Positions 22,991-34,510 of a stretch of 64,000 nt of DNA are shown here, piece after piece (the stretch's first letter is position 1; every line of letters begins with the position of its first letter). Made by a program: the position numbers and the translations under genes. The notes beneath the pieces are model-generated. The model was not told where the DNA came from, searched no databases, and saw only the letters and a program-made list of their open reading frames with translations. The stretch comes from Sepiola atlantica. Lineage: Eukaryota > Mollusca > Cephalopoda > Sepiida > Sepiolidae. The DNA is taken from assembly GCA_963556195.1 (NCBI GenBank), contig OY744519.1, positions 37,038,801 to 37,102,800 on the forward strand, given 5' to 3'.

Positions 22991-23497
22991 TAAAAAAAAG
23001 TTAAAAAATTAGGAGAATAAAATTAATAAAAAAAAATAAATAAATAACTAAAATTAACAATAACAACAATTTTTTTAAAATACATTAAAACAAACTTGAA
23101 GAGGAAAGTGTAATATTCTTAAGCTCTCTCCCCCACCCCCTGGATAAACTCTTTCGTTTTCACTATAACTGCTTCCCACTTAACAGTATTTTTGTTATTG
23201 ATTTCGTTTGTGAATAAAACCTTTACAAAAGTATACAGATATATCATGCTTTTCTTCACAACACTGCAAAAATACAGCAATAATGTTTGATCTATATATC
23301 TTTCGTTTATTTTATTTAGTTCCATGCACACATGGTAAAAAGGATGCAGACCCCATCTTTTTTTAATGTTCACATAAATATTTAACATCAGTTAATAACT
23401 ATTCTCAATTTGAAAATGTCATATTTGCAAATTCCAATTCAAAATATTCTTATTTGAAAATTCAAATGCATCAGATTAGCATTTAATTGTATCCCTT

Positions 23498-23581
23498 ATA
23501 AGAAAAATAAAAACAATTCACCGTACAAAATACAACTTTATAGTTGTATTTTGTACGGTGAATTGTTTTTATTTTTCTTAT
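23498..23581. repeat. Perfect 84-bp palindrome (40-bp arms, 4-base loop)
   Basis: ATAAGAAAAATAAAAACAAT begins the left arm, which continues to ACAACT at 23,537. After TTAT, the exact reverse complement runs 23,542-23,581. I found no mismatch in the arms. Possible readings are a small palindromic transposable element or a hairpin RNA precursor; no terminal duplication was identified. Confidence 0.92.
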
Positions 23582-23763
23582 CAATGGAATTATTCTGAAT
23601 TTTATAAATTGTCTGGTAGCCGAAGTAAATAAGTATGAAAAAACACGTCAAAGACTAGAAAGTGCAAAACAAGAAAAAGGAAATAAAAAACGTATCATCG
23701 AGCAATATTTTGTGTAACGGGATAGATATATATTTAAAATAAATACAAATTGCCCTTTATTAT

Positions 23764-24037
23764 TGTTGTGGTGGCAACCACTCATTTGCATATACGAATA
23801 ACGTTATACTATAAATGGCAAGCCTAGGTTGGCCTTAGTGTGTGTTACCTAAATGCCACCGGAAGTGACGCCGAAGAGCGTACATGTCCTCCCACCAAGA
23901 CTCTCTGACTCGACACCTTCATTTGTACATACTGTAACTATACCTTTTCTTTAATACACTTATTATTGCATTCTCCTTGTTGTTTGCGTCTTCATTGTAT
24001 TCCTCACTAATTATTGTTCAACCTTGCAACCACAACA
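23764..24037 (+). repeat. 5' LTR
   Basis: 274 bp, TGTTGTGGT at the start mirrored by ACCACAACA at the end (9-bp inverted termini). It holds CTATAAATGG, a likely TATA box, about 46 bases in, and a T-rich stretch CCTTTTCTTTAATACACTT before the end. It differs from the 3' LTR at two sites, both T here against C there. Confidence 0.95.
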
Positions 24038-24559
24038 GTTGGTGACGAGATATGAAGCGTCAAATATAACAGTTTGACGAGCAAACGGATTTTACGCTAA
24101 AGAAAAGTTTCAACTTAAGTGAAAATAAAAAAAAAACTCGAACGTGGCAAAAGCTACAATTTACGCCGTTTTTTTGGGAATCCGACTTGCAAACGAATGT
24201 AAAAGTGAATTTTTGTTTTGTCGCTAAACGACAAATCTGTTTTGTATTACTAAAGGACCAACTTGCAAACGAAAAGCGGATTTTGTTCTGTCGCAAAACG
24301 ACAGGTCAAACTCGTATTACGAAAAGCAAGGAAGTAACCTACGAAAAAAAAAAGAAGTTCACCAGTGGATTCTAATTACTGCTCCCCGTTAGCAAAACAG
24401 CAACTAAAGGAATCTTTTAATTAATAATTTGTTTGGCGGCGGTACTAAAAGGAAATACCATAGCTAGAAATTAAAGCTCGAGGAAAGGATTTTTTTTTAA
24501 AGTTGTCACTGGATAACGGATAATACAGTAAAACGTCACGAAAAAAAAAAAAAAAAAAA
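24038..24559 (+). promoter_or_regulatory. Primer-binding region and repeat-containing leader
   Basis: TGGTGACGAGATATGAAG (24,040-24,057) sits where the primer-binding site belongs. Only its first seven bases match the complement of a tRNA-Trp 3' end. The leader repeats a motif two to three times: ACTTGCAAACGAA, then TTTTGTTTTGTCGC or TTTTGTTCTGTCGC, then AAACGACA and a TATTAC (near 24,187-24,240, 24,259-24,325 and partly 24,080). It ends in 20 consecutive A residues running into the gag ATG. Confidence 0.6.
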
Positions 24560-25600
24560 ATGGAAGACTTATCAAAAATGTTCATGCAATTTTTACAGGC
24601 ACAAGCTGACTGCGAGGAAAGACAATATCAGGGACAAGCTGACCGCGAGGAAAGACAAAATGAACGTTTTGCTAAAACACTGGAACTACTAAAGAGTACT
24701 CGAGAAAATGTCGACAGTGTTAATTTCTCCCATACAACTATCTTTAATAGTATGGACACATTTAATTATGTGCCGGAGGAAGGAAATACTTTTGAAGCAT
24801 ACTATAGAAGATACGAGGATGTCTTTCAACTGGACTGCAAAAATTGACCAAATAGCCAGAAAGTGAGCCTCTTACTCAGGAAATTGGGTACATCAGAACA
24901 CAGCAAATTCATAGATTACATATTACCTAAAAAAACTGCGGAATTAGAGTTCATGGAAGCTGTGAAATTACTAAAAGAATTATTTCATCCAAATATATCT
25001 CTTTTTCATAAAAGATGGCTGTGCATGAATCTAAGAAAGATGGACAACCAAGATTATTTGACATACGCATCAGTTGTCAATAAAAACTGCGATAATTTTA
25101 AGCTTGCGGAACTAACGGTAGAAGATTTTAAATGTCTAATCTTCGCACAAGGGTTAGTTTCCACGAAAAATGCAGAAATACGCAGACGAGTGTTGTCTAA
25201 GCTGGAATCTGAGCAAGATTTAACCCTCCAGAAACTAGCAGAGGACTGTGAAAGAGCCATTACACTAAAAAAGGATTTAAAAAAATATAGAAGAATCCGG
25301 AGTGGCATATGTAAGAAAAGTTAGAAAACCATACACACCAGCCAAGAACTTTACAAAGAAAAGCAATCGAAATGGAACGGGATATTACAATCCTAATAAC
25401 CATAAATATAGGACAGAATATAACAAGCCTCTTCCTAGATATAACTGTAAGAGATGTGCAGAAAAGCATTGGGAATCAGATTGTCCTTATAAAAAGAAAA
25501 AATGCTACATTGTAAGAAGGTGGGACACAAAAGCGATTGCTGCAGATATAAAGATTACACCAGAAAGAGAGTACAGCAAACAAAATCAAATACCAAATTA
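24560..25600 (+). pseudogene. gag: gag with two zinc knuckles, three coding breaks
   Basis: The ATG at 24,560 directly follows the A-tract. The N-terminal ~50 residues are charged with two copies of a QADxEERQ motif, suggesting a coiled coil. A capsid-like part follows (YYRRYEDVFQLDC, SLFHKRWLCMNLRKMDNQDY). Then come a basic linker and knuckle 1 (CKRCAEKHWESDC, 25,446-25,484) and knuckle 2 (CKKVGHKSDCC, 25,511-25,543). Breaks: TGA at 24,845-24,847, where the related copy at 62.8 kb has Trp; a one-base gain near 25,288 in an A-run; a one-base loss near 25,508, inside knuckle 2. Gag packages element RNA into particles. The related element at 62,400 confirms the frame. Confidence 0.88.
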
Positions 25601-25609
25601 GACAAAGAT

Positions 25610-28600
25610 CGGCGAAAATACGTAAAAGTAGAAATATTTAAAACACCAATAAAGTTACAACTCGACTCCGGCTCCGATATTTCTATTATAAACCTGAAAC
25701 ATGGAAAAAGTTGGGTAAAAAACCAACCATGATGAAAACGAGTAAATCAGCCCGGACGGTAACTGGTGGTGGTATAAAATTTGAAAGAGAAGTTGTCCTT
25801 CCGATAAAATTAAAAGGGATTACGAAGAAATTAAAAATATTCGTACTGAAAAATAGTGAAAATCTGTTTGGAATAGATTTAATTGAGAAATTTGGACTAT
25901 GGGATAATCCAATCAATACATTGTTTAAAAAAATAGAATGTTCTTCTCCAACAACAGTAAATATAAAAGACGATTTAAAAGAATTATTTCCTGAAGCATT
26001 CACGACTAACTTAGGTCGCTGTAATAAATTCAAGGCCTCGTTTGAACTTAAAGAAAACGCCAGCCCAATTTTTAGAAAAAAGCGAAACGTTCCGTTCGCT
26101 GGGTTGGAAAAGATTAATAAAGAATTAGATAGATTGGAACAGACAGGAATTCTATCAAAAATAGAACACAGCGAGTGGGCAGCCCCCACCGTATACGTAA
26201 AGAAAAAGAATGACGAAGTTAGAGTGTGCGCAGATTTTTCGACCGGGGTCAACTCCCTATTAAAAGATCACCATTACCCTCTACCAAGTCCAGAGGAAAT
26301 ATTCACGAAGTTAAATGGTGGTAATTTCTTCTCCAAGATAGACTTGCGCGATGCATATTTGCAAATACCGGTCGAGGAAAATTGCTCAAAAATACTATGC
26401 ATCAATACGCGTAAGGGATTGTACAAATACAACCGATTGCCGTTTGGCATCAAAATAGCGCCTGCCATTTTTCAGCAAGCGATGGACACCATGCTAAGTG
26501 GTATTGAGTGCGCATGTGCATACCTGGACGACATTGTTGTCAGGAGCAAATCTCTACAAGAACATAAGGAACATTTGAAACAAGTATTTACTCGAATACA
26601 AGAATTCGGCTTTAAAGTAAAAGAGAGTAAATGTGACTTTTGTATGAGCGAGATTAAGTATCTGGGACACATAATAAACAAACATGGACGACGTCCAGAC
26701 CCAGACAGATCTGCGGCAATTAAAAATATGCCAGCACCTGATAACGTAACAACCTTGCAGAGTTTCTTAGGACTCGCAAATTATTATCAATGTTTTATTG
26801 AAGGAATGCATAACTTGCGAGCCCCCTTAAATAATCTGCTTAAAAAGGATACACCTTGGAACTGGACGCAAGAATGTCAAACCGCTTTTGACAAAATAAA
26901 GAGCGCACTAACATCCGAATTATTCTTAACGCACTTTGACACAAAATTAAAAGTAGTCGTCGCTAGTGACGCTTATTGCTACGGCTTAGGAGCATGCATT
27001 CAACATATTATGCCGGATGGATCTAGAAAACCAATAGCGTACGCTTCGAGAACGCTGATACCAGCCGAGAGAGCATATTCACAAATCGAAAAAGAAGCAT
27101 TGAGCATAATCTTTTCCGTGACTAAATTTCACCGATAGTTATACGGTAGACAATTCTTACTTGAAACCGACCATAAACCGTTAGTCACGATCTATGGATC
27201 AAAAAAAGGATTGCCGGTATACACCGCAAATAGATTGCTGCGCTGGGGTACAATCTTACTTAATTACGATTTCCAGCTACAACATCTAGCATCACAAAAG
27301 ATTTGCCATGCGGATGGACTGTCAAGACTGATACCACAGAAACACAATCTGGAAGAATCAGTCATTGCAGCAATTCGGACAAATGTTGAAGTAAAAAATA
27401 TAGTAGCAAACATCATTAAGGAACTACCCGTAACTTTGTCGGACATTAAAAGGGAAGCCGCGATAGACGAATACATAAACGACATAAAAGGGAAAATTAT
27501 AACGGACACAAAGGTGCAGGAAGTTTTCTCCATATGTAACGATGTGTTACTGTACAGTGAGAGAGTGGTAATACCCAACACATTGCAGAATAGGATGTTA
27601 AGAGATTTCCATATGGGACATCCGGGGATAAATCGAATGAAGTCGTTAATGAGAAGCTACGTGTTCTGGCGTAACATGGACACTGACATAGCAGCAACAA
27701 TAAATAAATGTAAAGGATGCCAGTTAGCAGCAAAATCCCCACCTATAGTACACAAACCTTGGCCGAAAACCGACCAACCATGGTCGAGAATCCACATGGA
27801 CTTCGCTGGTCCAGTAGGAGAAAACTATAATTTAATTGTAGTGGATAGTTACACAAAATGGCCGGAGGTAATGCGTTGCAGTAATCCAACAACGAACAAC
27901 TCAATAGGGTTCCTACACGAGTTGTTTGCAAGATTCGGTGTACCAGACACACTGGTCACTGACAACGGAACGCAGTTCACATCCGCAGAGTTTAAGGAAT
28001 TTTGCGACACGTTCCGAGTGAAGCACATCACGACTCCGCCGTATCATCCAAGGTCGAACGGCCTTGCGGAAATGTTCGTGGACACGCTAAAACGAGCGTT
28101 AAAGAAATCCATTGGAACACCAACAGAAAAAGCTTTGCAACAATTCTTGCAAGTTTATAGGATCACACCACATCCTAGTACACCATCAAACATATCACCA
28201 GCTGATCTAATGTTTGCCAGAAAGGTAAAATCAGCGTTTGATAAACTGTTGCCAAGACAGGCAATTATCCGAAACACTACACACACGAGAAGAAAGAAAT
28301 ATAACTCGGGAGATCGAGTATATTTTAAGTGCTACAAGAATAACACATCTTACTGGGAATGTGGAGTAGTGGATAAACGCATTGGTGAGTGTACATATAT
28401 GATTAAAGGTCCACAGAGTATACATAAAAGGCACCTAAATCAGATAAAAAACGTCATATCCAAGATGATGATTATACGACAACAGTCGAAGAACAGGAAA
28501 GCATAGATGTCATATACGAATCCTTTAATTTGGAACCGCCTCAATATACACCTGAACCCCGAAGATCAGGTAGGAAAAGAAAATTTAATGAACCATTGAT

Positions 28601-28628
28601 GATTAACCCAAAAAGAAAAAGATATTGA
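25610..28628 (+). pseudogene. pol: pol: protease, reverse transcriptase, RNase H, integrase; three coding breaks
   Basis: Protease: LQLDSGSDISII with the catalytic Asp codon at 25,664. After a one-base loss near 25,700 a long frame (25,711-27,138) encodes RT (VRVCADFSTGVNSLL, KIDLRDAYLQIPV, YLDD at 26,521-26,532) and the first part of RNase H (VVVASDAYCYGLGA, EKEAL). A TAG at 27,136-27,138 interrupts RNase H just before its ETDHKPL motif. The same frame is then open to 28,506. Integrase has a FHMGHPG-(x)-CKGCQ zinc finger, D in HMDFAGP (27,799), D in VTDNGTQF (27,961) and E at 28,069, giving the expected D-x35-E spacing. A shift in an A-run near 28,449 moves the C-terminal tail (PEPRRSGRKRKF) into another frame ending at 28,628. 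All catalytic residues survive; only the frame is broken. Confidence 0.93.
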
Positions 28629-28650
28629 AATCTGTGTGACTTCAAATCTT

Positions 28651-28660
28651 GGGAGGGGTG
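28651..28660 (+). promoter_or_regulatory. Polypurine tract
   Basis: GGGAGGGGTG immediately precedes the 3' LTR start at 28,661. This is the site that primes plus-strand DNA synthesis in LTR elements. Confidence 0.85.
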
Positions 28661-28934
28661 TGTTGCGGTGGCAACCACTCATTTGCATATACGAATAACG
28701 TTACACTATAAATGGCAAGCCTAGGTTGGCCTTAGTGTGTGTTACCTAAATGCCACCGGAAGTGACGCCGAAGAGCGTACATGTCCTCCCACCAAGACTC
28801 TCTGACTCGACACCTTCATTTGTACATACTGTAACTATACCTTTTCTTTAATACACTTATTATTGCATTCTCCTTGTTGTTTGCGTCTTCATTGTATTCC
28901 TCACTAATTATTGTTCAACCTTGCAACCACAACA
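28661..28934 (+). repeat. 3' LTR
   Basis: 274 bp, same length as the 5' LTR with two substitutions and no indel (about 99.3% identity). It ends CCACAACA and is followed by the target duplication ATTAT. Confidence 0.95.
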
Positions 28935-28970
28935 ATTATATCATATAATAACGGTTACTGTTCTGATCTG

Positions 28971-31713
28971 TGTTGCTATTTTTAAGGTGAGGGTGAATTC
29001 TTTGTTTTCGTATAACAAATGAATCGCTAATTTAGTTACCGTGTATCCATGCATCCTTTTTTTTTTGGGGGGGGGGTGAGCGATAATTTCTAGTTTGTTG
29101 CCGCGAACAATCAATTATTGAACGGTCACTTAATTACTTACGCTTTTGCTGTATTCAAGGTATAAACAAAGGCAACACAAAGGATATTGAGTTTTTTTTA
29201 TAGGAACAACTTACGAAATATGCACATCAGCAAGCATTAATCCAATAAGAAGGATTCTGAAAACTGACTTCGTGGCGCTTTCTGCTTTGAAGAATATTAA
29301 CCCTTTGTGGATTGTTTCATGCCGATAAGCGATCTTCATTGAAACGAGTCATTGTATTCGATTCATCGAACGCAATTTGTTATATTTACTCATGACTGAA
29401 AGGGATTTGCTTTAAAAATGTGTCTCAACGGAAGACAATGGGCCCAAAAGGCATTGACCGCGGATAGTTCGATCACTATGGCGTCTATCACGAAAAATAA
29501 AAAGTAAAGCCAACACGCATTAAACTTGCTTTGTGAAACATTAAATGCAATAAGTATTAAAAATTATAAAAAAATAAACTGATAAACTATGAACCAAAAT
29601 TAGACTCTTTTACGAGGGTTGTAATCAAATTGTGACATCTGGTTTATTCTCGCTCGGGCGCCGAGGAATCATTCTAGACTGAAGCAATTGATATAGAAGT
29701 TGTATATATGTTCTATATATTCGAATATATGCGCTAAGCGATGTTCATGGCACTGATGTTGAACAGAATCTGACTTTACTTACTGTTCTTTTCCGCTAAT
29801 CTGACATTATATTGATTTAAATTTCTTTTCATCCTCATGTTAATTTATGGTTACCTAGGGGTTGAATACAATATGACAGACACAAAGATTACTTGTAACT
29901 GAGTTCGAATCGTTCAAACGGCGGTAATTCGCATGTTCTTGAAATTAAGTAAGTATGAGCAACTAGTTCCTGTATGGATTAGCAATAAATATTTTATTAT
30001 AAAGAAATTACATATTGTTATCGCGTCCTAAAATTTTAGGTAATTTTTTTTGAAAACAATAAGCCACACTAGACATAAATCGATGTTCCAGCCACTGTTG
30101 TTATACACTATATTATCAAGCTTACTTCATTTTTCCGTTGATTTGGTATTATATAATAGTTTAACTTCTCTTCATTCCCGTGTTTATTTATGGTGACCCA
30201 CGAGTTTAATATCAAAAGTGAGTTTACTCTACCGTAAAGACTCTGTAAAACATATGTACGAGCTTGGAGTTTGAATAAACAAACATAAAACAGATAAGCA
30301 TGTGTGCATGTGTTTTAGATTAACCCTGCAACACAGTGTTAATTACTTATATTTCTTATATCGTGCTTCTTCGACCCAGAAATGTACCCTTCTTAACTTT
30401 GTCTCTGAAAGCATATATATATATATCATTCTCACTTGACTCAAGTGCCCAAATACCTGTATTTGGGAAATGCAATGCACATAACCGCGAATGCCTTGAG
30501 TTCTCCAGCTATACAGACGCAGCTGGTAACTTCACGTATAGCGTACTCTCTTTAACAGACTCGTTTCAGACCCGCTTCACAGCCCAGTTTGGGAACGCTG
30601 ATCATCTTGTTATCACCCTTAAATCTCGTCCCAAAGTAAAAGAACCGTTGCTCAAAACGACGAGATTGTTCAAGCAGGCTGATTTTGATTCCACCATAGA
30701 CCAGATTAGAGACGCACCATGGAGTTGATTTTTTTCTCTCTCTGCTGATCAGTGCGCAAATGGTGGAACTGAATGGGTCAAAACAGGCATTGATGCACAT
30801 GTTCGTATGAGAACATTCTACAGCAAGTCCAATTTCCCACAATAATTAACCTCGAAGTGTGCCGCTGTAATTGCTCAGATTGAGCAAGCATTCCGAAAAT
30901 CTCCCCGCTATAAGTCTACTACAAATAGAGTCAAGAAAAAATTGTATAAATGTGATAGCTAAAGCAAGGAGAATGTATACATAGATGAACAGGAATAGCA
31001 AAAACTAGTAATTTCTGGAAACGATAATAATATGGTCATTTCTGGAAACTATAATGGTGAACAATAGGCAATAAACAATTCCCTCGGTATCCAACCAAAA
31101 TGATATAGTATGCATCGCAACTGAAACGGCTGAACTGCTTGTATCTACTTTGAACTCCGCAAACAACTTCCTCTCATGTGCTATACATCATAATAAACTT
31201 AACAGACCCAATGCATATATGGCTAGTCTTCTACCAGTAATACTAATAAAGAAACGCTCTCTGAACTGTCTCATGTCTTCTCAAAACTCTACAAGAAATG
31301 CCTTCTCTAATTGGCGGAAAATTGACTGTGTTGTATCAGTCTTCAAATTATTCTCGAGATAGAAATGACCCTCAGGATTATCAGCCCATCAGTGTACTCT
31401 CGCTGTTCGCTAAAATATGTGACTCCTTAATAAATCTAGCAATAGCCCGGTACGTGTTTAATGCTTAACACTTTGTTGACAATCAGTATTGATTTAGGCA
31501 AGCATTTTCCACTGCTGATATCCTAACAGTCATCTCCGAACGCATACACTTAAATAAACAGATGAAGCTAGGGACATGAAGGCGATCGACATCAGTATCG
31601 GGTGTTGGGAAAGCCATGCAGATGATCGTTCAAGATAGAAGGGAACCCTGGACCAACATGTGAAAGCAGGGGAAGACAAGCTAATGAACGTTGCAAAGCT
31701 AAAGCACACATAG
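28971..31713. repeat. Right arm of the ~2.74-kb inverted repeat
   Basis: Reverse complement of 19,395-22,131. It begins TGTTGCTATTTTTAAGGTGAGGG, 32 bases after the retrotransposon's target duplication, and ends GCTAAAGCACACATAG. Differences from the left arm are scattered substitutions and short homopolymer indels. The arms therefore diverged after duplication and are not a simple assembly mirror. Confidence 0.9.
30225..31568 (+). pseudogene. LINE-A remnant, mirror of 19,540-20,880
   Basis: The plus-strand frame 30,336-30,728 keeps SSAQIPVFGKCNAHNREC, SYTDAAGNF, GNADHLVITLKSRPK and KQADFDSTIDQIRDAPWS. The RT-start fragment with SLLPVILIKKRSLNCLMS lies at 31,150-31,362. It shares the same internal deletion as the left-arm copy, so the deletion predates the inverted duplication. 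Confidence 0.8.
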
Positions 31714-32281
31714 ATTTAATCTACAATAAGTAGTTAGAAGTTCCCCAATGAAATTATTACGTTTACACAAATTATTGGGGACGGGCAGTTAGAAACTGTG
31801 GTATAGCCCCTCTTCGTTGTATTAAGAGTAGATATTGTTAGATATAGGGAGATACAAAAAGAGAGTGAGATAATAAGAGAGTGAGATAAATAGAGGAAAA
31901 CAGACACAAACAAAGAGCCGTTACATATTACATCTACTTAAATTACCAGTTATGTTTTATTACTAGCAACATTATTTGGCGTTGGCCAGGTTAGAGTGTA
32001 AGCTAACATTATATGCAACATTATATTAGGTAGAGTTACTTTAACAGAAACATTTAACCTTTCAGTTATATATTTTATCCACTGAGCTATTCAGATAGCT
32101 GGTAATACTCTTAAATAAAGGCTTATAAATAGATGAATTTTATTGTGTAACATGTTAGAAAAATATCTATCACTCTTTTAAAGCGAATCTTGCACCTGTG
32201 AATTCACTTATATTCAAGTACACTGCCTAGTATGTCTTCGTGTTTGGGATAGCCATGCACACACAGAAGGAGGCGTACTCA

Positions 32282-32370
<89 letters not shown>

Positions 32371-32395
32371 TATATTTTGAGACATAAATAGAGAG

Positions 32396-32446
<51 letters not shown>

Positions 32447-32689
32447 TATATATAAGTATATATAGAGAGATACATTTATGGGAGAGGGAGCACATTGTAG
32501 AGGAAGACAGCCAGGCAGGCAGGGAGGCAGGCATGCAGAAAGACAGACAGAGAATGGTAAAGTACTAAATATATCAAAATACTTCACTTACAATTCATGA
32601 GAAAAGTCGGATATACGTACTTGAAGTGCTATGCGTGTTCAATCCCCAATGGATTACTGTGAGATATGCCCACGCAGATATTTAGCGGC
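31714..32689. repeat. AT microsatellites in otherwise featureless sequence
   Basis: (AT)n at about 32,287-32,365 and 32,400-32,455 separated by a short unique piece; a GGCAGGCAGGGAGGCAGGCA tract lies at 32,512-32,531. No coding features are seen. Confidence 0.85.
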
Positions 32690-34425
32690 GCTGAGGTACC
32701 AGCGCTGGAACACCTCAAAACACCCAGTGACTGGCCTTTTTTCGTGACTAAGACAATAAACGCCTTTTCCGTTCTCTCTATTTGGACAACTTGGGGAAAG
32801 ATTTTTCGTCACTAAGTCTTACATGACCAGTCTGGGTCGCTCTTGTTCTGACAGGTTTAGGGTACAGGTTAGACAGCCTGTCTGCCATCTGTTTCTGTTT
32901 AAGGCGAAACGCTGTGGAAGTAGTTCAGCCTTATCAGATTCCGTGCAAACAACCTCGTTGTGATTTGATAGCGAGGGAATTGTCGATTGACTATTGTTCA
33001 TCACACTAATACACATTTTCCATTAATCACAAGTACCTGTTTATGTGTCTAAATGCGTATTTTCGTTATCTCTGTATACCATTCTACTTGCTTCATCTAT
33101 CACTACTTTGCAATCATTTCTTACCTCTACAATTTTGTTATGTTCGCAGTTGACTTATGGCGGCTGAATTTACGGAATGCCTTTTGCCTTTCAGGAATAG
33201 CAGCTGCACATTCTGAGGTGAACCATTGAGGAGAGTGGAGTTTGCTGAAAGATTTTCGCATGGGGTCATAAGAATCAATGCCTCTTTGACCCATTCGGTT
33301 AGCTCATGTGCACACTGATGAGCAGGCAGTGAGAAGCTTACACCCCATAGAGCGTCGCTGATGTGATCCCTCAGGAATTCAAAATCAGCCTGCTGATATT
33401 TATGGTCGTTTAAAGCAACGGCTCTTCAGCTTTTGGACGAGTTTTTTTAAGGTGATATGTATCATTACACACAAACCTCAGGTAGTGAGGTCAAGAACAG
33501 GTCGAGAAGTTAGGCTTGCTGGTCTGCGCGATTTGGAAGGCGGGTCGGAAAAGTGACAGCCTGTGAGAAGTCGTGAGCGGAGGAGAAAATACACGTAGAA
33601 TTCTTAGCTGCAAAAATCACAACCAGTCTCAGTGGTGTGCAATAAAACTCCCAAATACATGTATTTGGGCATTCGAGTCGAGTGAGGATGCTCTATCTAA
33701 GCTTTTAGAGACAGAGTCGAGTAGTGAATAGTCGTGACTTGGTCTATAGGGAGTGTGGCCTCGGGAAAGCTTACCGGAGATAACTGTAGGGTCCCTTTCC
33801 ATGCGCGACATGGCACGTACAGTTACCCAAGATATTATGCAACTGTTTACGGAGCACCCATTCTTAGCGCTACCTAAGAGTTTGGGCTCCATACTACCAG
33901 TCAGAAACAGCCGCCAGACAAGCTGTCTAAGCTGTACTCTCAACCTGTCGGAACAAGAGCGACCTATATTGGTCATGTAAGACTTAGTGACAAAAAACTT
34001 TCTCTAAGTTGCCAGAATAGAGAGAAAGAGAGACGGCGTTCATTGTCTTAGTCAGGAAACAACGCCAAGTACCAGGCGTGATCAGAGGCGTCACAGTGCT
34101 TGTACCTCTACGCCTGGCTAATAGACAAATAAGGAGTGCGAACGACTCTACTCCTTAAGCAATTATAGGTTTGCAAACCGATACTTTGTTCGAGATCTCA
34201 GCTCTAGGACGGTTGTTTATCAAGACTAAGGAGGCCTTTCTCCCCAACGGTTTGCTGCCAAGACGTAAATGGTTAGTAGCAAGGTTTAATTATCAGAGAG
34301 TTCCTTCTTTTAGATGGATATCCTGACAATGTCTATGAGTTCAACACTCTGAGAGAGGATAGCCTGCACCCGTCTACTAGTCGGGTATTTCTAAGCCCCC
34401 ACAGGTTACAAAAAGTTTTTTTCCA
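32690..34425 (-). mobile_element. Rearranged LINE-A copy with inverted 5' segment and internal deletion
   Basis: Minus-strand order from 34,425: 5' leader matching 52,853-53,535, starting at CAGGTTACAAAAA (forward). At about 33,735 it jumps straight to the endonuclease C-terminal part (SLDSNAQIHVFGSFIAHH), losing the endonuclease N-terminus. The linker follows (33,180-33,600), then the RT start (NNSQSTIPSLSNHNEVVC) to about 32,907. From 32,906 down to 32,690 the leader appears again in the opposite orientation (forward TCTTACATGACCAGTCTGG against TGGTCATGTAAGACTTA at 33,972). The element is non-coding and forms a fold-back. Twin priming during insertion, or nested insertion, could explain it. 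Confidence 0.75.
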
Positions 34426-34444
34426 TACACATATGCACACATCC

Positions 34445-34445
34445 G

Positions 34446-34500
<55 letters not shown>

Positions 34501-34510
34501 ATATATATAT
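34445..34510. repeat. (AT)n microsatellite
   Basis: TA repeats with one TATG interruption, lying between the 5' end of a LINE-A copy and a palindromic element. Confidence 0.95.

Larger units (their letters stand above)
23759..28939 (+). mobile_element. Structurally complete Ty3/gypsy-like LTR retrotransposon with 5-bp target duplication
   Basis: The element spans 23,764-28,934 (5,171 bp). It is bounded by 274-bp LTRs that start TGTTG and end CAACA, and flanked on both sides by ATTAT (23,759-23,763 and 28,935-28,939). The LTRs differ at only two positions. Internal order is primer-binding region, gag with two zinc knuckles, protease, RT, RNase H, integrase, polypurine tract; no env is seen. 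Gag, with knuckles of C-x2-C-x3-H-x4-C type, and the pol order place it in the Ty3/gypsy superfamily. The opening TGGTGAC after the LTR resembles tRNA-Trp-primed clades such as CsRn1, which is an inference. The coding region carries six visible breaks, described below. Confidence 0.95.

Noticed and set aside
25497..25503. Programmed -1 frameshift at an A-run between gag zinc knuckle and protease
   Set aside because: The heptamer phase does not match the canonical X XXY YYZ arrangement. The knuckle spacing is better explained by a single lost base near 25,508.
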